The notes: generated by a model not told the origin, from the letters alone. Positions 1 to 8,966 are shown, counted from the first letter of the stretch. The stretch: DNA of 64,000 bases from Acidimicrobiia bacterium (GCA_035471805.1 DATIPS010000008.1:50908-114907), one strand, 5' to 3'. Translations and numbers: made by a program.

Positions 1-504
1 GATCTGGACGGTCCCTGTGGGGGGCAGATCGTAGAAGTTGGCGAAGTTGCGTTCGAGCATGGTCGCCGGCCGCCCGGCATCACGGCCGGTCAGCTTGCGG
101 CCTTCGGCGGGATAGACCTGATTGATGTGAGCGACGCCGTCGGTGACATCGAGTCCCACCAGGACTCCTCGCACGAGGATCGTTTCCTCCGGAGTGGAGG
201 CATCGACCTGAGTGGGGACGATCAGCCTTTCCTCCGCTGCTGCGATTGCCCCGGAGTCGGGCAGCCGGTCGAGCAGGGAACCCTCGTCCAGGAAGCTGCC
301 CGTGCTCAGTCGAACCCGCAGGTCGTACATACCGAGGAGCTCATAGTTGTGATCGGCGGAGGCAAGGCGCCAGGCAGCACTCGAAGACAGGCCGGCGTAG
401 GCGCCGGTTCCGAGGGCAATGATCAAGGCGATGGCGCCGACACGCACCCAGTGGCTGCGGAGGTCGCGCCACGACCATCGGAGCCAGAGGCGAAGAGAGT
501 TCAT
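1..504 (-). CDS. MacB/FtsX-type ABC transporter permease, N-terminal part (cut by window edge)
   Basis: Only the first 168 codons lie in the window; the gene continues past base 1. The protein opens with a basic cytoplasmic stretch (MNSLRLWLRWSWRDLRSHW), then one hydrophobic helix (about residues 22-40), then a long extracytoplasmic region. This is the layout of MacB/FtsX-like permeases, which have a large periplasmic-type domain between TM1 and TM2. The ATG at 504 follows a GGAGG motif at 5-base spacing and lies 9 bases after the stop of the ATP-binding gene, so the two are co-transcribed. The likely role is an exporter or lipoprotein/peptide-handling permease; the substrate cannot be told. 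Confidence 0.8.
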   Translation of the reverse strand, partial: MNSLRLWLRWSWRDLRSHWVRVGAIALIIALGTGAYAGLSSSAAWRLASADHNYELLGMYDLRVRLSTGSFLDEGSLLDRLPDSGAIAAAEERLIVPTQVDASTPEETILVRGVLVGLDVTDGVAHINQVYPAEGRKLTGRDAGRPATMLERNFANFYDLPPTGTVQI

Positions 505-513
505 TTCGGCCTC

Positions 514-1239
514 CTACCAATGCAGGTCGGACACGTCGGCGCGGCCTCCGCGCGGCGGTCCGTCGCGTTCGATCCGTCCGCTGCTCAGTTCAACGACCCG
601 GTCGGCGATGCGCGAGATCTCCCGGTTGTGGGTCACAACCACGACCGCCTTGTCGGGGCCGGCCTGGGCTTGCAGCAGCTCGAGAATCTGAACGCCTGTC
701 TTGAAGTCCAGTTCGCCCGTGGGCTCGTCGGCGAGCAGGATCGGGTTGCCGGTGGCCAGGGCGCGGGCGATGGCCACCCGCTGCTGCTCTCCGCCGGACA
801 GTTCGTGCGGGAAGTGTTCGGCCCTGTCGCCGAGGCCCACCTGGTCGAGGACATCCTGGGCACTGGGTCCGCCCCGCCGTCCGGCGGCATCGATGCCGAA
901 CTGGACGTTTTCGCGGGCGGTCAGGCCCGGGAAGATGTTGAAGCTCTGAAAGATGAAGCTCACCAGATGCCGCCTGTAGGCAAACAGCTCTTTGCGGCCG
1001 GCGGTTGTGACGTCGACTTCTCCCACACGGATCCGGCCCTCCGTGGCGGTGTCGAGAGCTCCGATGAGGTTGATGAGAGTGGTCTTGCCGGAGCCGGAGG
1101 GGCCGAGCACGACCACGAACTCGCCCTCGTCGACGTGTAGGTTGACGTCGTCGAGGGCGGTGACGGTGGTCGGTCCGAGTTCGTACTTGCGTGACACGCT
1201 CTCCAGCACGATCAGGTCGCGGTGGTCGGGGGCGGTCAT
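514..1239 (-). CDS. ABC transporter ATP-binding protein, LolD/MacB class
   Basis: A 241-residue ATPase with all canonical motifs: Walker A GPSGSGKTT (about residue 47), signature LSGGEQQR (about 147), Walker B ILLADEPTGELD (about 167), and a switch His in VVVTHN. Length and the ADEPTGELD form are typical of the LolD/MacB/FtsE group, which works with FtsX-like permeases. It starts 3 bases after the stop of a GbsR-like regulator and ends 9 bases before the permease, giving the operon regulator-ATPase-permease. It is presumably cytoplasmic and energises the exporter encoded downstream. Confidence 0.93.
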   Translation of the reverse strand: MTAPDHRDLIVLESVSRKYELGPTTVTALDDVNLHVDEGEFVVVLGPSGSGKTTLINLIGALDTATEGRIRVGEVDVTTAGRKELFAYRRHLVSFIFQSFNIFPGLTARENVQFGIDAAGRRGGPSAQDVLDQVGLGDRAEHFPHELSGGEQQRVAIARALATGNPILLADEPTGELDFKTGVQILELLQAQAGPDKAVVVVTHNREISRIADRVVELSSGRIERDGPPRGGRADVSDLHW

Positions 1240-1242
1240 GTT

Positions 1243-1716
1243 CTACTCCTTGGTGTCTTGCCCCTTCTCGCCGTCCCAGCGGCGCAGAACGGTGGCCAGT
1301 TCCAGCTCGAGCCATTCGTAGAAGTCGTGCATGTCCTGCAGTCGCCGATGGGCGATGGGCCGGTCCTCGAACGAGGCGAGGGCCCTTTCTGCCATACGAT
1401 GCATGTCTGCAACGGCTGCGATACGCCGCAGGTAGATCGAGCGGAGGCTGGCGGGGCTGAAGGTGAAGTACTCGCGCCTTTCACCGGGGACGCGCACCCG
1501 TTCGATGAGTTGATTCTGGAGGAGGTAGCGCGTTGCGCTGCTTATCGAGGCGGCACTGGTGCCGAGTCGCTCGGTCAGCTCGAGGGAGGACAGGCGGGGC
1601 TCCTCGGCGACGATGAGCAAACCCCATACTCTTCCGGCCATGCGGGGGAGGGACCACTGGTCGAACATCTGGCCGCTCTCTTCGGCGAATCGCTGTTCTT
1701 CAGGAGTGGCGTTCAT
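1243..1716 (-). CDS. GbsR/MarR-like winged-helix transcriptional regulator
   Basis: 157 residues. A winged helix-turn-helix lies at about residues 35-95 (ELTERLGTSAASISSATRYL as the HTH, followed by a wing ending in a REYF motif), with a helical C-terminus likely used for dimerisation. The pattern RMAGRVWGLLIVAEEP near the N-terminus is characteristic of GbsR-type regulators in actinobacteria, usually encoded beside ABC exporters. The ATG at 1716 follows GGGAG at 5-base spacing. The upstream DNA is AT-rich and carries a CTTGT/ACAAG inverted repeat. It is first in the operon and probably autoregulates it. The effector is unknown. Confidence 0.82.
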   Translation of the reverse strand: MNATPEEQRFAEESGQMFDQWSLPRMAGRVWGLLIVAEEPRLSSLELTERLGTSAASISSATRYLLQNQLIERVRVPGERREYFTFSPASLRSIYLRRIAAVADMHRMAERALASFEDRPIAHRRLQDMHDFYEWLELELATVLRRWDGEKGQDTKE

Positions 1717-1737
1717 GTGTCTCCCTCTATTGATCGA

Positions 1738-1775
1738 CTTGTTTAAGCATATTCCAAAGATACAGTATTTACAAG
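1738..1775. promoter_or_regulatory. AT-rich promoter/operator region upstream of the GbsR-like operon
   Basis: This is the most AT-rich stretch in the vicinity, 20-60 bases before the regulator start. It is bounded by CTTGT (1738-1742) and ACAAG (1771-1775), an inverted repeat whose arms extend imperfectly (CTTGTTTAA against TATTTACAAG). It is a plausible autoregulatory site but is unproven; the spacing between arms is long for a single winged-helix dimer. Confidence 0.35.
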
Positions 1776-2128
1776 AGGTTCTGAATCTGCTGAAAAGAGC
1801 TACCGCGGCCTTCCGGTTCCCGGCCCGTTCGCGGCCGTAGGGGCGAAACACAGCGGGACAAGAGGCTCGTTCGGAGTCCGGTATGCGAACGGCCGCCGAG
1901 TGCAAGCTCGGTGCGCCGGAGCCGTGACGCCCGCTGGAGGCGCGAGTCGGGCGGGGATGGGCGCCCGCCCGTTTCTTGCATCCTGCGGCTGAATGGTGGG
2001 AACCTCCGCCACGCCTTCCCGGTGATCCGGGAGGAGCGCCCGAGGCCGTCGGCCTCGCGACGTCTTCCACCCACCTCTGGACACCACCGCTTCGGTGGCG
2101 TCTAATGAGAGGTGGAAGGGAGATCTGA
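1776..2128. other. intergenic stretch without a supported gene
   Basis: About 350 bases between the divergent GbsR-like operon and the small membrane protein gene. Short open frames exist on both strands but none has a ribosome-binding site or a recognisable protein. An AGGTGGAAGGGAGA purine run just before 2129 serves the next gene. I see no RNA gene or clear riboswitch. Confidence 0.5.
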
Positions 2129-2419
2129 ATGGCAACGAGGTACGACACGACTCCCGATGAGGAGACCAGAGAGGCGGCCCCCCCGACCTGGCAGCGTTTC
2201 GTCAAGCAAATGCTGGCGATATTCGGTGCGATCGCCGTCTTCCTGGGCTTGTTCATCATGTTCGCCGGCGACAACCAGTCCCTGGGAATCTTCGATGCCA
2301 CGTGGCAGGTCGGAGACATCGCCGACGAATGGGCATACGGCCTGCTCGTCGGCGGTGCCCTCGTCCTGGTCGGTGTCTTCGCCTGGATACTGCAAGGAAT
2401 CAGCAGCAGGCGTCCGTAG
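2129..2419 (+). CDS. small two-helix membrane protein, unknown function
   Basis: 96 residues. A charged N-terminal tail (about 30 residues rich in Asp/Glu/Arg) is followed by two hydrophobic helices at about residues 30-46 and 68-88, separated by a short polar loop containing DATWQVGDIADEWAYG. The start is supported by a GGAAGGGAG purine run 7-8 bases upstream. The final residues are basic (SSRRP), suggesting both termini are cytoplasmic. I do not recognise a family. It stands alone between a divergent operon and a lipoprotein gene. Confidence 0.7.
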   Translation: MATRYDTTPDEETREAAPPTWQRFVKQMLAIFGAIAVFLGLFIMFAGDNQSLGIFDATWQVGDIADEWAYGLLVGGALVLVGVFAWILQGISSRRP

Positions 2420-2541
2420 CTCTTCAACGCCGCTGAAGCCCTGCTGGGCCCGGTGCCCGTCCGGCTACTGGATTCCACAATCGAGGGGCGGTTCCTCCGC
2501 GTAGGTTTGGCTTGTGGCAGCCTTTCGAGAAGGAGGAGTGC

Positions 2542-3147
2542 ATGGGCCACCTCAGTGGAAGAGTCGGCCTGGTGGTACTGGCGGTGACGCTGGGACTCAT
2601 GGTGGTGGCATGTGGAACGGTAGGTTCGGGTGACCTGGTCACCGAGAGCCGTTCCGTCGGCTCATTCGACGGTCTCGACGTCAGTGAGGGCATCAACGTG
2701 AACCTGCTGGTCGACCCGGGCGCCGTCCCATCTGTGTCGGTGACGTTTGACGACAACCTCCTGAGCAAGCTCGTGACCGAAGTGCGCGGAGGCACCCTGG
2801 TGATCGAGTTCGACGGGTCGGTCTCCATACTGGGTAGTGGCCGGTTCGTCGATGTGACCGTCGACTCCCTCGATAGCATCGAGGTCAGCGGGGGCGCCGA
2901 TCTGAACGGTTTTGGCACCGCCACCGACTATCGCCTGTCGGCTTCGGGCGGAGCCGACGTGGATCTGGCGGGTCTGGACGCGGCAAACGTCGAAGTCGAT
3001 ATCAGCGGCGGAGCGAATGCCCGTGTGTTTGCCTCGGTGTCGGTCGTCGGTGAGGCGTCGGGTGGAGCGGCTCTGACCGTGTCGGGTGATCCCGATCAGT
3101 CCGGGATCGACACCAGCGGCGGTGCCAACGTCGATTTCGAGAACTGA
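2542..3147 (+). CDS. DUF2807-type (GIN domain) beta-helix lipoprotein
   Basis: A lipoprotein signal peptide with lipobox LMVVAC is followed by about 175 residues of repeating beta-strands with the pattern SGGA(D/N) (for example VSGGADLNGFG, ASGGADVDLAG, ISGGANARVF, SGGANVDFEN). This is the hallmark of the DUF2807 putative adhesin-head domain. The opening ESRSVGSFDGLDVSEGINV also matches the family start. The start at 2542 is preferred over an in-frame ATG 30 bases upstream because AGGAGG lies just before it and the signal peptide then has the right length (201 residues in total). It is likely anchored on the outer face of the membrane; its ligand is unknown. Confidence 0.88.
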   Translation: MGHLSGRVGLVVLAVTLGLMVVACGTVGSGDLVTESRSVGSFDGLDVSEGINVNLLVDPGAVPSVSVTFDDNLLSKLVTEVRGGTLVIEFDGSVSILGSGRFVDVTVDSLDSIEVSGGADLNGFGTATDYRLSASGGADVDLAGLDAANVEVDISGGANARVFASVSVVGEASGGAALTVSGDPDQSGIDTSGGANVDFEN

Positions 3148-3210
3148 GCTCGCGTCGAGCACCCGCAACGGTGGGAGGCCGCATCAACCGGTTGCGCTAC
3201 TCACAAGCGG

Positions 3211-4623
3211 TCACTCGGTGTCAACCTGGTTGATCCGTCTCCGCTGGCGCCACATGACGAACCCGACAGCCGCCATCAACAAGGTCGGGATGGCGATGAC
3301 AAGAGGAAGAACCCCCCCGGGGTTGAGGCGGGTGAACGGATCAACGGTGAGGTGGATGCCGGGACTGGCGACGGGGTGACTGGTTGCATCGGTGCCGTCT
3401 GGCTCGGGGACCACGACCATGTAGACCATGTAGTCGCCCTCCAGGATCGCATTCACTCTCCAGGAGAGGCGGACGGATTCGCCGGCTGCCATCGGCGTCA
3501 CGTACTGGGTCCTCTCGGGTGACCAGTCTTCCGGGTCGACGACATCTCCCTCGGAATCGAGGTTGATGATGTTCATGGCCACGATCAGCGGCGGAGATTC
3601 GGTGTCGGAGTCGTTGGTAACGGATGTATCGAACAAGACCGGATCACCGGTCTTGACGGTAGCGACGTCCATATCGATTGAGATCCCGATCAAGGCATCT
3701 TGGGTCTCCTGGGCGGTCGCCGGGGCAGCCTGTGCGACGGTGAGCAGCATCACGGCGAGCAGGGCTGCAGCGACGGATCCTCCCCGTGAGGGCCGTTTGC
3801 CCGATCCGCCTGCTTCCAGGCCCAGGCGCGGCGGGGAGTAGAAGAGCAGCGTTCCAATCGCCAGCACGGCAAGCGCTGCGGGTGCGATTAGAAACGCAGT
3901 CAGCTCGCCCACCGTCCGGCTGTTGACGATGATCTTCTCCAGGAAGTGGTACGTGGCTTCCATCGGACTCACCTTCTTCAAGAGTTGGCCGGCTGATCCG
4001 GCTTGCGCCGATCCCGGTAGCTGTGTCGGAACAAGGATCAACAAGTAGATGCCGAGGCTCACGAACATGCTCGTCCGGTTGGTGTTGGATCGGGAACTGA
4101 CGAGCATCCCGATAGCGGCAAGGGCCGGTACGAGCAGGCTGCCCAGGATCGACCCCCAGAGCGCGCCCAACCCGAAGGCCTCGTCACCCTGTGATAGAAG
4201 CGCCCAGTATGGAAGGCTGAGCACCAGCGCGGCGGGCCAGGGCGAAACGGCGGCCAGGAACTTGCCCACGACGATTTGGCGGCGGCTGACGGGAGTGAGG
4301 AGGAGTCCCTCGAGCGTGGACCTCTCACGCTCGCCGCTGAGGCTGTCGGCACCGATGATCAGGCAAATGAAACCGGCCGCGGCGAGCGATAACCGCAGCA
4401 TCTCAAAGACCATCTCTTTCGGAGGAATCAGGCTGAGCTCGCTATTGGTGGCGAGCACGAATGCCACACCACCCAACAACACTGAGAACACGAGAACCAG
4501 GTTGAGGGCCTTGCCTCCCATCCAAAGGTCGGTCATTTCCCTGGAGAACACCAGCCACCAGGCGGGCCTGGCCTTGCGGGATGACCCTTGTGGTGCCGCT
4601 TTGATGGCGGGTGCGTTGCTCAT
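3211..4623 (-). CDS. ABC-2 type permease fused to an extracytoplasmic domain
   Basis: 470 residues. About residues 1-275 form an ABC-2/NatB-like permease with six helices and the conserved stretch SLSGERERSTLEGLLLTPVS. A further hydrophobic segment near residue 295 ends in AAPATAQ, which looks like an internal signal sequence with cleavage site. It is followed by about 130 residues of beta-rich, NEW3/Ig-like extracellular sequence (VKTGDPVLFDTSVTNDSD) and a final TM helix with an RQRRR tail. It overlaps the ATPase gene by 4 bases (ATGA), so the two form one exporter. The fusion of a permease to a second signal-peptide-bearing domain is unusual. Confidence 0.88.
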   Translation of the reverse strand: MSNAPAIKAAPQGSSRKARPAWWLVFSREMTDLWMGGKALNLVLVFSVLLGGVAFVLATNSELSLIPPKEMVFEMLRLSLAAAGFICLIIGADSLSGERERSTLEGLLLTPVSRRQIVVGKFLAAVSPWPAALVLSLPYWALLSQGDEAFGLGALWGSILGSLLVPALAAIGMLVSSRSNTNRTSMFVSLGIYLLILVPTQLPGSAQAGSAGQLLKKVSPMEATYHFLEKIIVNSRTVGELTAFLIAPAALAVLAIGTLLFYSPPRLGLEAGGSGKRPSRGGSVAAALLAVMLLTVAQAAPATAQETQDALIGISIDMDVATVKTGDPVLFDTSVTNDSDTESPPLIVAMNIINLDSEGDVVDPEDWSPERTQYVTPMAAGESVRLSWRVNAILEGDYMVYMVVVPEPDGTDATSHPVASPGIHLTVDPFTRLNPGGVLPLVIAIPTLLMAAVGFVMWRQRRRINQVDTE

Positions 4624-5615
4624 CCGCCCACCCCTTCGGTCAACTGCAGGAAGACGTCACCAAGACGTCCGCCCTGGGTTTCGAAGCTCATCACGGGGAC
4701 GGACCCGGCCAGTAGTTCGGATAGGGCGTTGTTGCCGTTGCGGAGATCCGCTCCGGGATCCTGTGTCTCCTCCAGGTCGACCCTCAGCCAGCCCGGTCGA
4801 TCGCTTTGGACCTCGACTGCCTTGACGAAAGCAAGACCATCCAACCTCTTCACGGCGGCAGCCGTCGATTCGGGAGGTACCTGAATTCTCACCCCTGCTC
4901 CCCGCTTGGCGTTACCCCTCGCCTGCGCGATGACGTCGGATACCGATCCCTTGGCGACTACCTGGCCCAAACTCAGGATCACGACGTCGTCGCAGACTGT
5001 CTCAACTTCCGACAGGGCATGACTGCACAGAATCACGCCAACGTCGCGCTCGCGGGCTATCCGGTTGACTAATGCGAGGAGGTCTTGCTGGCCGCGCGGG
5101 TCGAGGCCCAGGGTGGGTTCATCGAGAAACACGACCGCAGGGTCGTTGACAAGGCTCCGGGCGATTCCCAGTCGCTGGCGCATCCCGCGGCTGTAGCTGC
5201 CAATCAATGACTTTGCCCGCTTGCGCAATCCGACATCTTCGAGCAGTCGAAGAGCGCTTGTCTTTGCCTCGTCGGTCGGCAGCCCGTAGAGGCCGCCGTA
5301 GAACACGAGGTACTCGAGAGCGGTGACATGCTTCGGAAGGCCAAGGCTCTCCGGAAGGACGCCGATCCTTCGGCGCACGAGTTTGGGTTGCTCGGAGCCT
5401 ATGCCATCAATGCTGAAGTTGCCTTTGTCGGGCTCGAGGATCGTGGTGAGTATGCGAATAGCGGTCGTCTTGCCTGCGCCGTTCGGTCCGAGAAATCCGA
5501 GCACTCTGCCAGGCTCGAGTGCGAACGACAGGCCACGCAATGCCGGTCTCTTCCCGTAAGACTTGCGAAGATCGTCGGCAATCAGCACCGGCGCCCGAGG
5601 AGTCGAACCGTCCAA
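4620..5615 (-). CDS. ABC transporter ATP-binding protein, DrrA/NatA class
   Basis: About 331 residues with Walker A GPNGAGKTT, signature YSRGMRQRLGIARSL, Walker B VVFLDEPTLGLDP and a switch His in ILCSHALSEVE. A 110-residue C-terminal extension matches the DUF4162-like tail of DrrA/NatA exporters. The start is uncertain: a TTG at 5615 lies 6 bases after AGGGGA and is preferred to the TTG at 5621, which is too close to the same motif. It is translationally coupled to the ABC-2 permease. Confidence 0.9.
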   Translation of the reverse strand: MDGSTPRAPVLIADDLRKSYGKRPALRGLSFALEPGRVLGFLGPNGAGKTTAIRILTTILEPDKGNFSIDGIGSEQPKLVRRRIGVLPESLGLPKHVTALEYLVFYGGLYGLPTDEAKTSALRLLEDVGLRKRAKSLIGSYSRGMRQRLGIARSLVNDPAVVFLDEPTLGLDPRGQQDLLALVNRIARERDVGVILCSHALSEVETVCDDVVILSLGQVVAKGSVSDVIAQARGNAKRGAGVRIQVPPESTAAAVKRLDGLAFVKAVEVQSDRPGWLRVDLEETQDPGADLRNGNNALSELLAGSVPVMSFETQGGRLGDVFLQLTEGVGG

Positions 5616-5835
5616 ACTCAATCCCCTAGATGTAGTTCCGTTCGCTGGTGGCGGTTCCCGTCCCGATAGGCGTTCGGTGGTCTGCTATGTACAAGGAGCT
5701 AACGCGAATCTAGTACGCGTTCCGACGGCGAAAGGCCCAAATCGCGTGCATCGTGACCGCCTCGAACAGAGGTTGAGTTGGATGGCGGACGGCCGTTTCT
5801 ACAGCCGGCCGGCCCCGCGATTCGATCCTCCGCTG

Positions 5836-7017
5836 TCACGGCAGCGCTGTGCCGTGCGTGCCCAGCTCGTGCCAACGGTTGCCGACTGCCAGGTCGATGA
5901 TGGTCCAGGCCATAGCGAGGGCTCCGTCGCGCATCATCCGGGTCCCGCTCGGGGTGAGGGTGTAGGCGGCGAACTCGGGCTGATGGTTGACGATGTTGCC
6001 CGAGTACAGGCCAAGCGTGGGTTGGATGGCCGGTACCACGTGGGACACGTTGCCCATGTCGGTGGACCCGCCGGCCTCGGACAGGGCTTCTGCGCGTCGC
6101 GGCATCTTCCGGCCCAGTTCGGCGCAGTTGGCTACGAAGAGATCGACGAGCAGCGGGTTGCTTTTGAGATTATCGAACGCATGGCCCGGTTCCTCGATTT
6201 CGAACGTGCAACCGGTAGCGATCGCCGCCCCTTCGAAACAGGCCATGACCTTCTCATAGAGGGCTGCCAGGCGTCCGGATGTTGTCGCCCGCAGATACCA
6301 CGACGAGCGGGTTCGTGCCGGGATGATGTTGGGGGCCTCGCCGCCGTGGGTGATGATTCCGTGGACGAGATCGGTGGGTGGGAGGGCCTGGCGCAGCGTG
6401 GAGATATTGACGTACGCCTGCACGAAGGCGTCGAGTGCATTGATCCCGAGGTGCGGCGCCATCGCCGCGTGGGATTCCTTGCCCAGGAAGGTGACCTCGA
6501 TGTGCCGAATGGCCAGTTCCGCCGGGTCGGCCAGATCCTCCGGGGTGGGATGCACCATGAGTGCGGCCGCAACATCGGTAAAGGCACCGGCATGGATCAG
6601 GTCGACTTTTCCTCCATGGGTTTCTTCGGCAGGGGTGCCGAGAATGGTGAGCCGGATTCCCAACTCGTCGACGAGCGGGCGCAGGGCAACGGCGGTGCCC
6701 AGAGCGGCGGTGGCGATCAGATTGTGACCGCAGGCGTGTCCGACGGATGGCAGCGCGTCGTACTCGGCGCAAACGATGACTTCCGGGCCGCCGGTACCGG
6801 CGCGAGCGGCGAAGGCCGTCTCGATTCCGTAGGCGGGATGCTCGACCTCGAAGCCGTGCTCGGAGAGGAAAGCGGTGAGCGCGGCCGACGTTTCGAACTC
6901 CGCCATCGACAGTTCGGGATGCTCATACATCCAGCGGCTGATGTCCTCCAGCTTCCCGGCCGCAGATTCGAAATGGCCGGCTGCACGCCGCTTGGGATCC
7001 ATTGTGTCTCCCGTCAT
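5836..7017 (-). CDS. M20-family amidohydrolase (AbgB/ACY1L2-like)
   Basis: About 393 residues. The metal-binding motif CAEYDALPSVGHACGHNLI is diagnostic of the AbgB/ACY1L2 branch of M20 metallopeptidases, and the catalytic Glu pair appears in GTPAEETHGGK. Further metal ligands are in LMVHPTP and near the C-terminal GNIVNHQPEF. A dimerisation domain interrupts the catalytic domain at about residues 180-290. Such enzymes hydrolyse N-acyl amino acids or p-aminobenzoyl-glutamate-like amides in the cytosol. The start at 7017 overlaps the aminotransferase stop (ATGA) and has GGAG 5 bases upstream; an ATG at 7002 with GGGAGA is an alternative. Confidence 0.87.
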   Translation of the reverse strand: MTGDTMDPKRRAAGHFESAAGKLEDISRWMYEHPELSMAEFETSAALTAFLSEHGFEVEHPAYGIETAFAARAGTGGPEVIVCAEYDALPSVGHACGHNLIATAALGTAVALRPLVDELGIRLTILGTPAEETHGGKVDLIHAGAFTDVAAALMVHPTPEDLADPAELAIRHIEVTFLGKESHAAMAPHLGINALDAFVQAYVNISTLRQALPPTDLVHGIITHGGEAPNIIPARTRSSWYLRATTSGRLAALYEKVMACFEGAAIATGCTFEIEEPGHAFDNLKSNPLLVDLFVANCAELGRKMPRRAEALSEAGGSTDMGNVSHVVPAIQPTLGLYSGNIVNHQPEFAAYTLTPSGTRMMRDGALAMAWTIIDLAVGNRWHELGTHGTALP

Positions 7018-8327
7018 GATCGCTCCGGCTCCGCCCACGGTCTTTCCCTCTCCATGAACGCTCGAAAACCTTCCTCATCTCCGGCGGCGAGGCCGATACG
7101 CCGGACTCCCTCCTGGATCAGGTCGAGGCGGGCGGCCACTGAGATCCGGAGGTAGTGCTGGCCGGCGGCGCCTATCGAACCGAAAGAGTTCCGATCGACG
7201 GTTGCCACTCCGTATCGGTAGAGCAAGAAGAGTTGCACTAGTCCGGCGGGACTGGTTCGCGCCCGCTCGGCGGGCGTAAGGGCCTCCCACGCCTCGATCG
7301 CCCCCAGTCGTTCGCAGACTCCGCCGATGTTCGGAAACACGTAGAAAGCTCCCTTGGGCATCGCGCAATGGATCCCGTCGATGGCGTTCAGGGCCGGGAC
7401 CACCCAGTTCCGCCGTTCCTCGAATGCCTGGACCATTTCCGCCACGGTGGAACCCGAGGCCGGGTCTTCATATGCGGCGCGTCCCGCCTCCTGAATGAAC
7501 GGAGGCACGCAGGAGATCGTGTTGATGTTGAGCCTGGTGAACACCTCGGACTCTTCAACCGTCGGGAGGACGGCCCAACCCAACCGCCATCCCGTCATCG
7601 CGAACCCCTTGGAGTGGCCGCTCACCAGCACCGTGCGCTCGGCCATACCCGGACGGCTGATGACGGAATGATGGACCAGGCCGTCGAAGACGATGTGCTC
7701 GTATACCTCGTCGCTGAATACACGGACATCGGGACTGCACCGCGCGCGGATCAACTCGGCGATCTCGTCCAGGTCGCTTCCGTCGAGAACGCCCCCCGTC
7801 GGGTTGGAAGGGGAGTTGAGGATGATCAGCTTCGTTCGGTCGGTGAGTATTTCGGCCAGGTCGGCTGCCGTGAAAGCGAAGGATCGGTCCTCGCGGAGGT
7901 GAAGCGGGCGGGGGGTCGCTCCGGTATAGACGGCGAGAGACTCGTAGATGGGGAATCCGGGGCTCGGATAGACCACTTCGTCGCCGGGGTCGACGTATGC
8001 GGCCATCGCGTATCCGATCGGGGGTTTGGCACCGGGCATCACGACGACCCGGCCCGGATCAACCTCGACGTCGCGCGTAACGGCCACATGTCGGGCGACC
8101 GCTTGCCGCAGTGAGAGGATCCCTTGCGGATCCGTGTAGTGGCTGTTCCCGGCCCCGATCTGTTCGATGGCTACCCGGTTGATGTGCTCCGCCGAGTCGA
8201 AGTCGGGTTCGCCCAGGTTGAAGCGGATGACGTCTACACCTGCCCGCTCCGCGCGCTCGATATGGGCGCCAACGGTGAAGGCGTTCTCCGTGCCGAGGTC
8301 GTCGATCCGACGGGCGAACAAACTCAT
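7014..8327 (-). CDS. class I/II PLP-dependent aminotransferase
   Basis: About 437 residues. Fold-type I aminotransferase signatures are present: FNLGEPDFD near the N-terminus, NSPSNPTGGVL, DEVYEHIVFDG, and the PLP-lysine in VSGHSKGFAMTGWRLGW, with the substrate-carboxylate Arg near LRISVAA. Aspartate-aminotransferase-like enzymes (group I-gamma) have this layout. The longest frame begins further upstream, but homology starts at MSLFARRIDDL (8327), preceded by GAGAGA. It is co-transcribed with the amidohydrolase, so the pair may release and transaminate an amino acid from an N-acylated substrate (inference). Confidence 0.88.
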   Translation of the reverse strand: MSLFARRIDDLGTENAFTVGAHIERAERAGVDVIRFNLGEPDFDSAEHINRVAIEQIGAGNSHYTDPQGILSLRQAVARHVAVTRDVEVDPGRVVVMPGAKPPIGYAMAAYVDPGDEVVYPSPGFPIYESLAVYTGATPRPLHLREDRSFAFTAADLAEILTDRTKLIILNSPSNPTGGVLDGSDLDEIAELIRARCSPDVRVFSDEVYEHIVFDGLVHHSVISRPGMAERTVLVSGHSKGFAMTGWRLGWAVLPTVEESEVFTRLNINTISCVPPFIQEAGRAAYEDPASGSTVAEMVQAFEERRNWVVPALNAIDGIHCAMPKGAFYVFPNIGGVCERLGAIEAWEALTPAERARTSPAGLVQLFLLYRYGVATVDRNSFGSIGAAGQHYLRISVAARLDLIQEGVRRIGLAAGDEEGFRAFMERERPWAEPERS

Positions 8328-8560
8328 GAAGAATCTCTCAGTAGAAGGCCCCAGAAGCATATAGGGAATCTCTGTCCCCCCGGCACCGCAGCGTGGACGG
8401 TTGGCCCCCCGATGAGAGTGCGGGTCCGGTCGTTCGGTCGGGTGGATCGCCGTCGCCTCGGCGTCCCGGGGATTCGTGCGATCTCCCGATGCCGCCCACA
8501 CTCTTGCTTCTCGGCGGGCGAGTTACTCGAGAACCGGGACGGCGCGGCGGCCCATCCCGG

Positions 8561-8830
8561 TCACTTGTCTTCCCAATAGGCCTCCGCCTCGCGTTCCATG
8601 ACGGCGAGGCGCGTGTAGTAGTCGGGGAACTCGTTGAGGTGCGCCAGGGCGATTCTGGCCGTCGTCAGCGGGTCGTCGTCGGATACGTTCGTGGCCGGAT
8701 CTCTCGTGCCGTGCTCGAGTTCCACGTCGAGGCCTCGTCGAAGCTGTTCGACGTCGAAACGTGCCTGACCCCAGTCGATTCCGATCAGGCGACCGAGTTC
8801 TTCGGCTTGTTCGGAAGTGAATGATGACAC
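8561..8830 (-). CDS. DUF5661-family small protein
   Basis: 89 residues, acidic and helical. The stretch GLDVELEHGTRDPATNVSDD followed by ALAHLNEFPDYYTRLAVME is the characteristic core of DUF5661 proteins as I remember them; function is unknown. The start is a GTG at 8830 with AGGAGG 8 bases upstream; an ATG 30 bases further upstream lacks a site. It is probably monocistronic, about 230 bases upstream of the aminotransferase on the same strand. Confidence 0.75.
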   Translation of the reverse strand: MSSFTSEQAEELGRLIGIDWGQARFDVEQLRRGLDVELEHGTRDPATNVSDDDPLTTARIALAHLNEFPDYYTRLAVMEREAEAYWEDK

Positions 8831-8966
8831 TGGTGCCACCTCCTCTTCACATCGCGTCAAACCGCCTTGCGGTCCGCTAGAGGAGTTGGGCCCGTAGGCC
8901 GCCGCTTTCGTCCCGCTGCCGGCAGGGAAGAGGCGCGGCCTGGGAGATCGCTCCGGTGAGCACCGA

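Noticed and set aside
127..1140. 337-codon open frame on the plus strand
   Set aside because: It runs antisense to the ABC permease and ATPase genes, which have full motif sets; GC-rich coding DNA commonly leaves the opposite strand open.
5563..7155. 530-codon plus-strand frame
   Set aside because: Antisense to the M20 amidohydrolase; no recognisable domain, no ribosome-binding site.
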